A stretch of 64,000 nt of DNA. Origin: Candidatus Mycobacterium methanotrophicum (GTDB taxonomy: Bacteria; Actinomycetota; Actinomycetes; Mycobacteriales; Mycobacteriaceae). Shown here in pieces: positions 56,225 to 64,000 of the stretch (the first letter of the stretch is position 1; each line of letters begins with the position of its first letter). The translations under genes were made by a program, and so were the position numbers. Location of the stretch: NCBI RefSeq assembly GCF_023515995.1, contig NZ_CP097320.1:1922001-1986000 (forward strand). Direction: 5' to 3'. The notes beneath the pieces are model-generated. The model saw nothing but the letters and a program-made list of their open reading frames with translations. It had not been told where the DNA came from and ran no database searches.

Positions 56225-56293
56225 GATGGCGCGACCTGCCGTTTACCGTGTCCCGATAACTGGTACCGCCGCGGGGTCGTTAGGGTTTCAGAC

Positions 56294-57334
56294 GTGGCGA
56301 ACCTGGATCCGAGCGCGTCGATTCCGCTCGGGATCGCGCGCTACCACGGTGATGAGGCCGCCGAACCGGGCATGCTCGATTTCGCGGTCAACGTCCGTCA
56401 TGCTGCGCCGCCGGCCTGGCTCGTTCAGCGGCTGGCCACAGAGCTGCCGGATCTGGCGCGTTACCCCGGCGCTGCCGACGAGCGTGCGGCGATAGACGCC
56501 GTCGCGGCCCGTCACGGCCGCGCTCGCGACGAGGTCGCACCGTTGGCCGGCGCCGCCGAAGGATTCGCGTTGCTCCCCAACCTGCGCCCGAGGCTGGCGG
56601 CGGTGGTCGCGCCATCGTTCACCGAGCCGGCTATCGCGCTGCGGGCGGCCGGTCTCATCCTGCAGCACGTCGTGGTTGACCGGCCGTTCAGCTTGGCCGA
56701 CGCGCGCGTGCCCGACGACGCTGATCTCGTCGTGGTGGGCAACCCCACCAACCCCACATCGGTGTTGCATACCCGCGAGCAGATCCTCGCGTTGCGCCGA
56801 CCCGGGCGGATCGTGGTGCTCGACGAGGCGTTTGCCGATTCAGTTCCCGGCGAGCCGGAATCGCTGGCCGATGAACCGCTGCCCGACGTGCTGGTGTTGC
56901 GCAGCCTGACCAAGACGTGGTCGTTGGCCGGCCTGCGGGTGGGCTACGCGCTGGGGGCGCCCGACGTGTTGGCTCGGCTGACGGCGGGGCGGCCGCACTG
57001 GCCGGTGGGCACGCTGCAACTGATGGCGATCGCGGCCTGTTGCGCGCCCGACGCCGTGGCCGAAGCCGCGGCGGAAGCTCGGCGGTTGGCGGTGTTACGC
57101 ACCGAGATGGTCGCCGGACTGCGGGCGGCGGGGGTCGAGCCAGTCGACGGCTGTGCGCCTTTTGTCTTGTTCACCGTCGGCGACGCTCAGTTGGTGCGAA
57201 AGCACTTGCACGCCCGTGGGATTGCGGTGCGGCGATGTGACACGTTCATCGGCCTGGACGGACGATATCTGCGGGCCGCGGTCCGACCGGAGTGGCCGCT
57301 GCTCGTTGAGGCGTTGCGGGAGGTGCTGCCGTGA
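56294..57334 (+). CDS. cobC: PLP-dependent aminotransferase, CobC-like (threonine-phosphate decarboxylase)
   Basis: 346 residues of the class I/II aminotransferase fold. [17 protein letters not shown] opens the domain; [14 protein letters not shown] and VLDEAFADS bind PLP, and the Schiff-base Lys is in [20 protein letters not shown]. It would provide aminopropanol phosphate for B12. GTG 56294 begins the conserved region; the longer upstream frame overlaps divergent ptkA. It overlaps the NIF3 gene by GTGA. Confidence 0.93.
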   Translation: MANLDPSASIPLGIARYHGDEAAEPGMLDFAVNVRHAAPPAWLVQRLATELPDLARYPGAADERAAIDAVAARHGRARDEVAPLAGAAEGFALLPNLRPRLAAVVAPSFTEPAIALRAAGLILQHVVVDRPFSLADARVPDDADLVVVGNPTNPTSVLHTREQILALRRPGRIVVLDEAFADSVPGEPESLADEPLPDVLVLRSLTKTWSLAGLRVGYALGAPDVLARLTAGRPHWPVGTLQLMAIAACCAPDAVAEAAAEARRLAVLRTEMVAGLRAAGVEPVDGCAPFVLFTVGDAQLVRKHLHARGIAVRRCDTFIGLDGRYLRAAVRPEWPLLVEALREVLP

Positions 57335-58467
57335 GCGTGCGGCTGGCCGATGTCATCGACGTGCTGGACGAGGCCTACCCGCCGGTGCTGGCCGAACCGT
57401 GGGATTCGGTCGGCCTGGTGTGCGGCGACCCTGACGACGTGCTGAGTTCGGTGACCATCGCCGTCGATGCGACCGCGGCGGTGGTCGACGAGGTTCCCGA
57501 CGGTGGTCTGCTGCTGGCGCACCATCCGCTGCTGCTGCGCGGCGTGGACACGGTGGCGGCCAGTACCGCCAAGGGTGCGCTGGTGCATCGGCTGATCCGT
57601 TCCGGCCGTTCGCTGTTCACCGCCCACACCAACGCCGACTCGGCATCGCCGGGGGTTTCGGACGCGTTGGCGCACGCGCTCGGGCTGACCGTCGAGGCGG
57701 TGCTGGCGCCCTCGCATGCGACGGTTGGTTTGGACAAGTGGGTGATCTTCGTACCGCCGGAGAACGCAGACGCGGTGCGCGCAGCCATCTTTGCGGCCGG
57801 CGCCGGCAGAATCGGCGACTATTCCCAATGCGGCTGGAGCGTCACCGGCACCGGCCAGTTCCTGCCGGGCGATGGAGCTACACCGGCTATCGGCAGCGTC
57901 GGCGTTCCTGCGAAAGTCGTCGAGGATCGGATCGAGGTGGTCGCACCCGCGGGGGCACGGCGCGAGGTGCTCTCGGCGATGCGGGCCGCCCATCCATACG
58001 AGGAACCGGCATTCGACATCGTCGCGTTGGCCCCGCCGCCCGGTGATGTCGGGCTGGGGCGAATCGGCGCGCTGAACCAGCCAGAGCCATTGAGCGCGTT
58101 CGTCTCTCGCGTGAGGCAAGTGCTTCCGCAAACGTCGTGGGGGCTCCGTGCCGCAGGCGACCCGGACATGACCGTGTCTCGCGTCGCGGTCTGCGGAGGC
58201 GCCGGCGACTCGATGCTAGACGCCGCGGCGGCCACCGGAGTGCAGGCCTACGTCACAGCCGACCTGCGCCATCATCCCGCCGACGAGCATTGCCGCGTTT
58301 CCGATGTGGCGTTGATCGATGTCGCGCACTGGGCCAGCGAATATCCGTGGTGCGAACAGGCGGCCGATGTCGTGCGGTCGGCCTTCGGCGCCGACCTGTC
58401 GGTACGCGTGTGCCCGATCCGCACCGATCCATGGAACGTCGACAACGCCAGCGGAAGTGAGGGCTGA
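57331..58467 (+). CDS. NIF3-family (GTP cyclohydrolase I type 2-like) metalloprotein
   Basis: 378 residues, the long NIF3 form with an inserted PII-like domain ([21 protein letters not shown], then [11 protein letters not shown]). Dinuclear metal site motifs are [34 protein letters not shown] and the C-terminal [13 protein letters not shown]. The biochemical function of this family remains unsettled. Conserved position (Rv2230c) between cobC and the zinc-ribbon gene. Confidence 0.92.
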   Translation: MSVRLADVIDVLDEAYPPVLAEPWDSVGLVCGDPDDVLSSVTIAVDATAAVVDEVPDGGLLLAHHPLLLRGVDTVAASTAKGALVHRLIRSGRSLFTAHTNADSASPGVSDALAHALGLTVEAVLAPSHATVGLDKWVIFVPPENADAVRAAIFAAGAGRIGDYSQCGWSVTGTGQFLPGDGATPAIGSVGVPAKVVEDRIEVVAPAGARREVLSAMRAAHPYEEPAFDIVALAPPPGDVGLGRIGALNQPEPLSAFVSRVRQVLPQTSWGLRAAGDPDMTVSRVAVCGGAGDSMLDAAAATGVQAYVTADLRHHPADEHCRVSDVALIDVAHWASEYPWCEQAADVVRSAFGADLSVRVCPIRTDPWNVDNASGSEG

Positions 58468-59201
58468 TGAAAGCCGCAGTCGCGCAGCAACGGTCGCTGC
58501 TCGAAGTTGCGGAGCTGGACGCTGAATTGTCCAGGATCGCGCACCGCGCCGGCCATTTGCCCGAACGCCAGGATTACCAGCGACTGCAAACCGATCAGGT
58601 CGCCGTCGATGACCGGCTCGGCGCTCTGGGAATCGCGTTAGAGGACGTGGACGCTGAGATATCACGCTTCGAATTGGAGATCGACTTGGTGCGCCAACGT
58701 GAGGACCGCGACCGAACGCTTCTGCAATCGGTGGCAGACGCCAAGCAATTGTCGGAATTGCAGCACGAGCTCGATACCCTGCAACGTCGACAATTCAGCC
58801 TGGAGGATTCGCTGTTGGAGGTGATGGAACACCGCGAGCAGCTGCAAGCCCAACAGACCGCTGAGCTTGCCAAGAGCCAGGCGCTGCAAGCTGATTTGGC
58901 CGCAGCGCAGCAGGCTCTTGACGGCGCACTCGAAGAGATCGACCAAGCCCGCCGTGCTCACGCGACACGACGCGACGAGCTCACCGCGACGTTAGATCCC
59001 GAGCTGATAGCGCTTTACGAACGACAGCGCGCCGGCGGTGGCCCCGGGGCGGGAGCACTGCAGGGCCGTCGGTGCGGGGCCTGCCGGATCGAGATCGATC
59101 GCGGCGAGCTGGCCAGGATCTCGGCGGCGGCCGAAGACGATGTGCTGCGGTGTCCGGAGTGCGGCGCGATTTTGTTGCGAGTCAAAGGCGTAAGCCAGTG
59201 A
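58467..59201 (+). CDS. Coiled-coil protein with C4 zinc ribbon (Rv2229c-like)
   Basis: 244 residues. A long coiled coil (about 5-180, rich in Gln/Leu/Glu heptads, for example LSELQHELDTLQRRQFSLED) is followed by a zinc ribbon with CGACRIEI and CPECGAILL. Homologues may act as nucleic-acid-binding or chaperone-like factors; the role is not established. It starts within the previous stop (TGATG) and ends in a GTGA overlap with the RNase HI gene. Confidence 0.92.
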   Translation: MKAAVAQQRSLLEVAELDAELSRIAHRAGHLPERQDYQRLQTDQVAVDDRLGALGIALEDVDAEISRFELEIDLVRQREDRDRTLLQSVADAKQLSELQHELDTLQRRQFSLEDSLLEVMEHREQLQAQQTAELAKSQALQADLAAAQQALDGALEEIDQARRAHATRRDELTATLDPELIALYERQRAGGGPGAGALQGRRCGACRIEIDRGELARISAAAEDDVLRCPECGAILLRVKGVSQ

Positions 59202-60271
59202 AAGTCATCGCCGAAGCCGACGGCGGGTCACGCGGCAACCCCGGGCCGGCAGGCTACGGCGCGGTGGTCTGGACGGCTGACCGGACGACGGTATTGGCTG
59301 AAAGCAAACAGGCGATCGGTCATGCCACCAACAATGTCGCCGAATATCGCGGTCTGATAGCGGCTTTGGAGGAAGCCGCCAAAGTGAAGGCCAGCGAGGT
59401 CGCGGTGTCGATGGATTCCAAGTTGGTGGTCGAGCAGATGTGCGGGCGTTGGCAGGTCAAGCATCCCGACCTCAAGGAGCTCAATGCCCGGGCGCGGGCC
59501 CTGGCATCGGGGTTCGAGCGGGTCAGCTACAGCTGGGTTCCGCGAGCGCAGAATTCGTACGCCGACAGGCTGGCCAACGAGGCCATGGACGCCGCCGCCG
59601 AGGCCGAAGGACCGGCGCAGAGCGAAACTCCTTTGCCGCCAGGCTGGACCGGTGCGCGTGGCAGCGCCACCCGGCTGTTGTTGCTGCGTCACGGCCAGAC
59701 CGAGTTGTCGGTGCAGCGGCGCTACTCGGGACGCGGTAACCCGTCGCTGACCGAGCTCGGGTGGCAGCAGGCCGACGCGGCCACCCGGTATCTCGTGCGA
59801 CGTGGCGGGGTTTCGGCGGTGGTCAGCTCGCCGCTGCAACGCTGTCATGACACCGCGGCGATCGCCGGCAAAGCGCTGGGCCTGGATCTGGCCGTCGACG
59901 ACGACCTGATCGAGACGGATTTCGGCGCATGGGAAGGCCTCACGTTCGCTGAGGCCGCCGAGCGGGATCCCGAATTGCATCGAAAGTGGCGGCGCGACAC
60001 CAGCACAGAGCCGCCGGGCGGTGAGAGCTTTGACCATGTGAGCCGGCGCGTCCGCCGGGCGCGGGATCGGATCGTGGCGGAGCACGGCGGCACCACCGTG
60101 CTGGTGGTGTCTCACGTGACACCGATCAAAATGCTGCTGCGCCAAGCACTCGACGCAGGCCCGGGCATCCTCTACCGGTTACACCTGGACCTGGCGTCGT
60201 TGAGCATCGCCGAGTTCTACCCGGACGGCGCCTCGTCGGTGCGGCTGGTGAACCAGACCGGATATCTGTGA
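59198..60271 (+). CDS. Bifunctional RNase HI / alpha-ribazole phosphatase-like acid phosphatase (Rv2228c-like)
   Basis: 357 residues in two domains. Residues 1-135 are RNase HI type: DGGSRGNPGPAGYGAVVW (first Asp), then NVAEYRGLIAALE (Glu), VSMDSKLVVEQM (Asp) and NSYADRLANEAMD (Asp). Residues ~155-357 are a histidine phosphatase: LLLRHGQTELSVQRRYSG, SSPLQRCHDTA, and VVSHVTPIKMLLR. The M. tuberculosis fusion removes RNA from RNA-DNA hybrids and has phosphatase activity assignable to the last B12 step. GTG 59198 matches the start of the RNase domain. Confidence 0.95.
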   Translation: MKVIAEADGGSRGNPGPAGYGAVVWTADRTTVLAESKQAIGHATNNVAEYRGLIAALEEAAKVKASEVAVSMDSKLVVEQMCGRWQVKHPDLKELNARARALASGFERVSYSWVPRAQNSYADRLANEAMDAAAEAEGPAQSETPLPPGWTGARGSATRLLLLRHGQTELSVQRRYSGRGNPSLTELGWQQADAATRYLVRRGGVSAVVSSPLQRCHDTAAIAGKALGLDLAVDDDLIETDFGAWEGLTFAEAAERDPELHRKWRRDTSTEPPGGESFDHVSRRVRRARDRIVAEHGGTTVLVVSHVTPIKMLLRQALDAGPGILYRLHLDLASLSIAEFYPDGASSVRLVNQTGYL

Positions 60272-60289
60272 GTGCCGGCCGGCTGAGTT

Positions 60290-61006
60290 TCAGGCGGCGT
60301 CGTGAAAGATCAGTCCCAGCGCGTAGCGCTCGCCCGATCGCACGACCGACAAGCCATGGCGCACCGGCGCGGCCGACCAACCGCGAGCCGACTGCACCGG
60401 CCGGTCGCGGGTGGTGAACAGGTAGCCGTGGCCTTGCAGTAATTGCGTTGCGGTGCCGCGTGATTGGGCTCGCGACCGCTGTTCGACGAGCATGAACTCC
60501 CCGCCGGTGTATTCAGTGTCCGAGTCGGACAGGTTGATGACCACTTGAAGGGGAAACACCAAGTCCCCGTACAGGTCTCGGTGAAGAGCATTCCAATCGT
60601 TGGCCGCGTACCGCAGGACCAGCGCAGTGGACCTTGTCTGGCCGGCCGCATGACACATTGCCAGCCATTCGTCGAGGCTGTCCGGCCACGGGGCGTCCCG
60701 GCGCAGCTTGGCCCACCAATCGCGGGCGATCGGCAACAACCGCGGATACAGCGCCTGCTTGAGGTGCTCGATAGGTTCGGGATAGGGAGCGCGGAAATAC
60801 CGGTACTGCCCCGAGCCGTAGCGACGTGGCCCCATGTCGATGGTGGCGCGAAACAGTTGATCCTTGGTGTAGAGCTGTCGCAACCGTTGGGTTTCGGTGG
60901 CTGTCAGGAGCCGGGGGAGCAGGGCTCCGCCGTAGTCGTCGACGGCAGCGGCGATCGCGTTCCAGTCACCGGCGGCGACGCGCTTTTCCCATCGGGTCGA
61001 CGGCAT
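60290..61006 (-). CDS. 2-oxoglutarate/Fe(II)-dependent oxygenase
   Basis: 238 residues with a double-stranded beta-helix core. The metal triad is readable as His-x-Asp in NALHRDLYGD (about 155) and a distal His in PVRHGLSVVRSG, with the 2-oxoglutarate Arg in GERYALGLIFH. GGEFMLVEQ and GYLFTTRDRPV are typical core strands of this family. It resembles stand-alone proteins related to the AlkB/prolyl-hydroxylase class; the substrate is unknown. Convergent with the RNase HI gene with an 18-base gap. Confidence 0.85.
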   Translation of the reverse strand: MPSTRWEKRVAAGDWNAIAAAVDDYGGALLPRLLTATETQRLRQLYTKDQLFRATIDMGPRRYGSGQYRYFRAPYPEPIEHLKQALYPRLLPIARDWWAKLRRDAPWPDSLDEWLAMCHAAGQTRSTALVLRYAANDWNALHRDLYGDLVFPLQVVINLSDSDTEYTGGEFMLVEQRSRAQSRGTATQLLQGHGYLFTTRDRPVQSARGWSAAPVRHGLSVVRSGERYALGLIFHDAA

Positions 61007-61103
61007 CGGACTCGTCCTCCTTTCGCCCTTGATAGGTAGACGATAAGGATGCCTGCGACGTGAGGATCAATTCGTGTCGGCGGACTGGTGTATCGTCGAA
61101 CGT

Positions 61104-61960
61104 ATGTTCGATGTACGTCTACCCGGCCTGGCGGATTTGGCCACTGCCGACGACAGCATGGTGGTTGCCGCCATCGCCGGGTGGGAATGTGTCGAGGCAG
61201 CCGCTTCCGCGCGGCGGCTGGCGGCGATTGCGGAGTTAGTGCGCCGCCGCGCTGACGGTCCAACTGACTGCGCGCAGTGGTCGTGCGACAACTGGGGTTC
61301 AATGGCCGCCGAGGTCGCGGCCGCCTTGCATGTCAGCCATGGCGTGGCGTCGGGCCAGATGTGTCTCGGTGTCGCGTTACGTGACCGGTTGCCCAAGGTG
61401 GCGGCGTTGTTCGCCGAGGAGATGCTGAGCGCGCGGTTGGTCGCTGCGATCGTGTGGCGCACTGATTTGATCACGGACGAGGCAGCGCTGGCCTTGGCCG
61501 ACGCGGCGGTGCTGGATCGCCGGTTGACGCAGATGGCTCATGGGGTGTGCGACGACGACCCGCGCACCATCGCCCAGCGCCGCGCCGATGCCCTGGGCGC
61601 GCTGGCCGGCGGGGCCGACCGGCTGGCCATGTGGCTGCGGTAACGCCGCCTGCGCAGCAGGAGTCGATGTCGATAAGCGGGCGACCAGTGTCGTCATCAA
61701 TGTCGTCGCCGAGGAATCCGCATTGACGGCCGCCCCTGGTCCGCACATGTCAGGCGAACCGGCGCCGCCTGCGACTACAGCCGGCCAATCGCTGGTGCGG
61801 CCGCCTGACCCCGAACCCGATCCACCCTTCGAGGGGACCAAACCGCGTACCGGCCGGCTTGTGAGCGGCGGTGCGGTGCCCACGCCGCTGCTGGCTGAGC
61901 TGATCCACGGCGGCGCCAAGGTCGTGCCCGTAACCGTTCGTCCAACCAAGCTCGGTGCAG
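61104..61960 (+). pseudogene. 13E12-repeat (DUF222) family gene, frameshifted and truncated
   Basis: ATG 61104 ([13 protein letters not shown]) begins the well-known mycobacterial repeat protein: [27 protein letters not shown] and [25 protein letters not shown]. The frame breaks at about 61640 and continues in another (DVDKRATSVVINVVAEESAL, then GAVPTPLLAELI). Near 61960 it is cut by a methyltransferase fragment on the other strand. The C-terminal HNH part is missing. These families are multicopy and recombine often. Confidence 0.85.
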
Positions 61961-62985
61961 CGCCGAGGAAACCACGCCAAGAGAGTAGTCATCGTCCAGC
62001 GCAATGACGGTCATTGAGTCGTCGGGATGTATTGCTGGGTCGATGAATTGAAACACCGACATACGCTTCTCGGCTGCCACCCTTGAAGTACCGATGTACC
62101 TAGTGAGTCCACTCACCGCTTCCAACATGTCCGCGCGGCGATATGAGTGCTGCCACCACTTCGCCAGGAAATTCTTGTTGTGCCAGTTGACCTTTGCTTT
62201 GGAATTGCGCTTGATCACCTCGGCGTTCGCGGCTGCCTCTTCATCCGCCGCCTTTTGACGGTCTGGCAGGATGTGTTCCTTCAGCCGCGCCAGTGCGCCA
62301 GGGGCGTCGACGGAGACCTTCACTGCGTCGTCGTGCGGAAGGTCGATGATGAGGTGGGTCGGTGCCACTGAGTGCAGCAGCACCCTCCCGCTGAGAACGG
62401 GGTGAACGTAGGGCGCGGACTTCGGGTCCTTTGTCAGAAGCTCTTGCACCTCAGCAGAACTCAGGCGAAATCCTTTTATGGCGCCAGCCGTTTGACCCTG
62501 GAAAATGACCTTCGGCTTCTTGTTCTGGGGCAGCGATGCTGCTTTGCGCACGTCGGTGGTAGCTCGCAACGTGGGGGGAATTTCATCGACAGGCAGTCGC
62601 AGCTGGCCGTCGTCCAGCCAGAGATTTTTCGTGTCGGGGGCGTGGTTCTTACCTTTGACCCAGTTGACGATTGACACAGTGACGACGGCATCGCCCGACC
62701 ATGGCTGCGACGACACCGCATCGAAAATCACGCCATCGTTCTCGACCACGTAGTCGAAAGACGCTTTGCGCGAGTCGCCATCGCGAATGGCCTGTGTAGC
62801 AACGAATCCCGCTCGACCGCTATCTGGAAGTAGCTTGTGCGCCAAAGGGAACCAGTATGTGACGAAGTCGCTTACGCCAGGGCTGGGGTACTTCTCGTCT
62901 AATCGAGCAACGTAGTCAGCGCCGAAATCATCAATCATCTTTCGCCGACCGTTATACGGAGGTTCCGTACATGGTTTCGGCGTGT
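61961..62985 (-). pseudogene. Middle/C-terminal part of an Eco57I/MmeI-like DNA methyltransferase
   Basis: On the minus strand EPPYNGRRKMIDDFGADYVARL is followed by FVTYWFPLAHKLLPDSGRAGFVATQ, YVVENDGVIFDAVSSQPW and, at the end, SVFQFIDPAIHPDDSMTVIALDD. This is the region from catalytic motif IV through the target-recognition segment of large restriction-modification enzymes. Motif IV should read NPPY; here the Asn is Glu because upstream sequence has been replaced. The AdoMet site (N-terminal) and the end are absent. A relic of a defence gene joined to the 13E12 remnant. Confidence 0.75.
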
Positions 62986-63157
62986 TGCAATCAAGTCCGA
63001 CTCGCTGCTGTCGGCAATCACGGAGTCGCTTGACTCAAAGCTCATATCTCGATTCCCGGTCTCCGCGGTTTCTGCTAAACCCTGGCTCCGCAGAGAGCTG
63101 AGACCGTCAGTGGGAGGCTGACCTTGAAACGCAGCAGGACGGATATGCTCGCAGCTC

Positions 63158-63367
63158 ATGACATGGCTGTCGGCTGCTCTGCCGTACGTCGGCGGGGGCG
63201 TTCTTGGTGCTGCGCTGACGTACGCGCTGACGTGGGTTCGTGAACGGCGGCGTATCCTCGACGCTTACCGCGCCCCGCAGCGGCAAGCTACCGGCGACAT
63301 CGTCGCAGCCGCGCACGAGTTCATTTGTGCAGCCGCTCGCTGCGGGCCGACGCCTCGGAGGCGGTAG
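63158..63367 (+). pseudogene. N-terminal piece of a small membrane protein
   Basis: 69 codons: a hydrophobic helix (about 5-25, LPYVGGGVLGAALTYALTW) followed by RERRRILDAYRAPQRQATGDI, a start often seen in uncharacterised actinobacterial proteins with one membrane anchor. It then reads into unrelated Arg-rich sequence, so it looks truncated. Confidence 0.4.
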
Positions 63368-63385
63368 TCGTACGCGCGGCCCTGA

Positions 63386-63742
63386 TCACCCGCCCGCCCC
63401 GACGGCGTAGCCAGACAGCGACAAGATCTGAGTGAGGTCGTCGCGGGCGACTGCGGCCTCAGACTGTCGGGACCAGATCCGGTCCGACGCCAAAGCAACG
63501 CGGACGAGCACGAGGATCGGCTGCCCGTCACCTTGCCGGGCCTGTGTTGCGTGCATCGCTGCGGCCAGGCGCTTCCACTTCGTCTGCCCTTCTCCAAGCG
63601 GGTCGCCTTCTCCAAGCGGGTCGAGGAACTTCGCCTCCACGATGACCCGGGTCAGTTCCGATCCGCTATACAGGTCACCGATCACCTTCGCGACGGCCTC
63701 GATCGTGCCCGCTGAGAACGCCTGAACACTCTTGTCTGCCAC
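63386..63742 (-). CDS. Uncharacterised protein, possibly a truncated defence-associated (Abi-like) protein
   Basis: From GTG 63742, 118 residues: SVQAFSAGTIEAVAKVIGDL, LTRVIVEAKFLDP, TKWKRLAAAMHATQ and DDLTQILSLSGYAVGAGG. The KW-RL ... LN/LS-x-SGY pattern resembles the N-terminal half of a family often found beside restriction systems and called Abi-like; I am not certain. It ends soon after that block, so it may lack its C-terminal domain. It includes an in-frame 18-bp tandem repeat. Confidence 0.45.
   Translation of the reverse strand: MADKSVQAFSAGTIEAVAKVIGDLYSGSELTRVIVEAKFLDPLGEGDPLGEGQTKWKRLAAAMHATQARQGDGQPILVLVRVALASDRIWSRQSEAAVARDDLTQILSLSGYAVGAGG
63588..63623. repeat. Perfect 18-bp tandem duplication, in frame
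   Basis: CCTTCTCCAAGCGGGTCG twice (63588-63605, 63606-63623). On the minus strand it encodes DPLGEG twice. A recent replication-slippage event is likely. Confidence 0.9.
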
Positions 63743-64000
63743 GGCGGCAGGGTAGCCCCGCGGTAGGACAGCACCGCGCGACACGCGCGCACCGTGAACT
63801 GTCAGTCGTGACCGTCGCCGACGCCTACGCTCATGACGCACGCGTCGAGATGTAGGGGGCACGATGGGCTCGATCCACGAGGTGTCTTCAGGTTCTTCAC
63901 ATCTTGGATTGAGACGGGGATTAACCTCATGCCAGCCCACTTTCGCATTGAATGGAGTCGCCCCGACGCCGCGCCGTCGTATCCCCCGCACCCTGGGCGC
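63743..64000. other. Right edge of window, no gene recognised
   Basis: A minus-strand frame is open to 63991 but its Arg-rich translation has no motif. The probable start of the preceding gene is GTG 63742. Confidence 0.4.

Overview
This is a high-GC actinobacterial window that I read as Mycobacterium. The strongest evidence is the block at about 53.2-61.0 kb. It reproduces, in order and orientation, the M. tuberculosis Rv2236c-Rv2228c neighbourhood: cobD, SURF1, ptpA, ptkA, cobC, a NIF3 protein, a C4 zinc-ribbon protein and an RNase HI/phosphatase fusion. It is followed by a 2OG-Fe(II) oxygenase and a decayed 13E12 repeat gene. Everything to the left is accessory DNA of two kinds: a dormancy/hypoxia-type metabolic island and a dense bed of mobile elements.

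0-14 kb (mostly + strand). A slipin, a small membrane protein, phosphoketolase (xfp), class I aldolase and a histidine phosphatase form one operon. Every stop codon overlaps the next start by four bases (ATGA or GTGA). Three micro-ORFs of 28, 71 and 16 codons fill what would otherwise be gaps. After it come pieces of PPK2-type polyphosphate kinase, a glgX with an internal deletion, a ribosome hibernation factor, a GH65 phosphorylase with the stump of its HAD partner, a universal stress protein, a broken amino-acid permease and a broken ppk2.

14-21 kb. The 3' end of that ppk2 is interrupted by a group II intron in antisense orientation. The intron's maturase gene is itself interrupted by a 2.66-kb IS21-family element with terminal repeats and a 7-bp near-duplicated target. 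An IS3-family copy follows.

21-36 kb (mostly - strand). A tightly overlapping operon reads ppsA, otsB1-like (HAD + trehalose-6-phosphate phosphatase + GH65, with a frameshift), a GltD-like iron-sulfur flavoprotein, nifJ (pyruvate:ferredoxin oxidoreductase) and a dihydroorotate-dehydrogenase-like protein. Next to it are a GAPDH remnant and a DosS-like sensor kinase that has lost its phospho-acceptor histidine. Together with phosphoketolase, GH65, the hibernation factor and the stress protein, this resembles the DosR-type dormancy gene sets of mycobacteria. The island would connect pyruvate/acetyl-CoA, phosphoenolpyruvate, sugar phosphates, trehalose/glycogen and polyphosphate during oxygen limitation.

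36-53 kb. GAF-ANTAR and ANTAR regulators, a truncated hydrolase and a STAS protein come first. Bases 1-1300 then recur almost perfectly at 41501-42800 (one mismatch) and end in a truncated xfp. After that come an ATP-grasp enzyme, a phosphatidylserine-decarboxylase-like enzyme and a glutamine amidotransferase. A mobile-element graveyard follows: an IS256-family transposase split by a 3.2-kb element carrying a tyrosine recombinase, an XRE-type regulator and a five-zinc-knuckle recombinase-like protein, then IS3 fragments and another recombinase fragment.

61-64 kb. Remnants of defence-type genes: the middle of an Eco57I/MmeI-like DNA methyltransferase, a truncated membrane protein and an uncharacterised small protein. 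I saw no tRNA, rRNA or CRISPR array.
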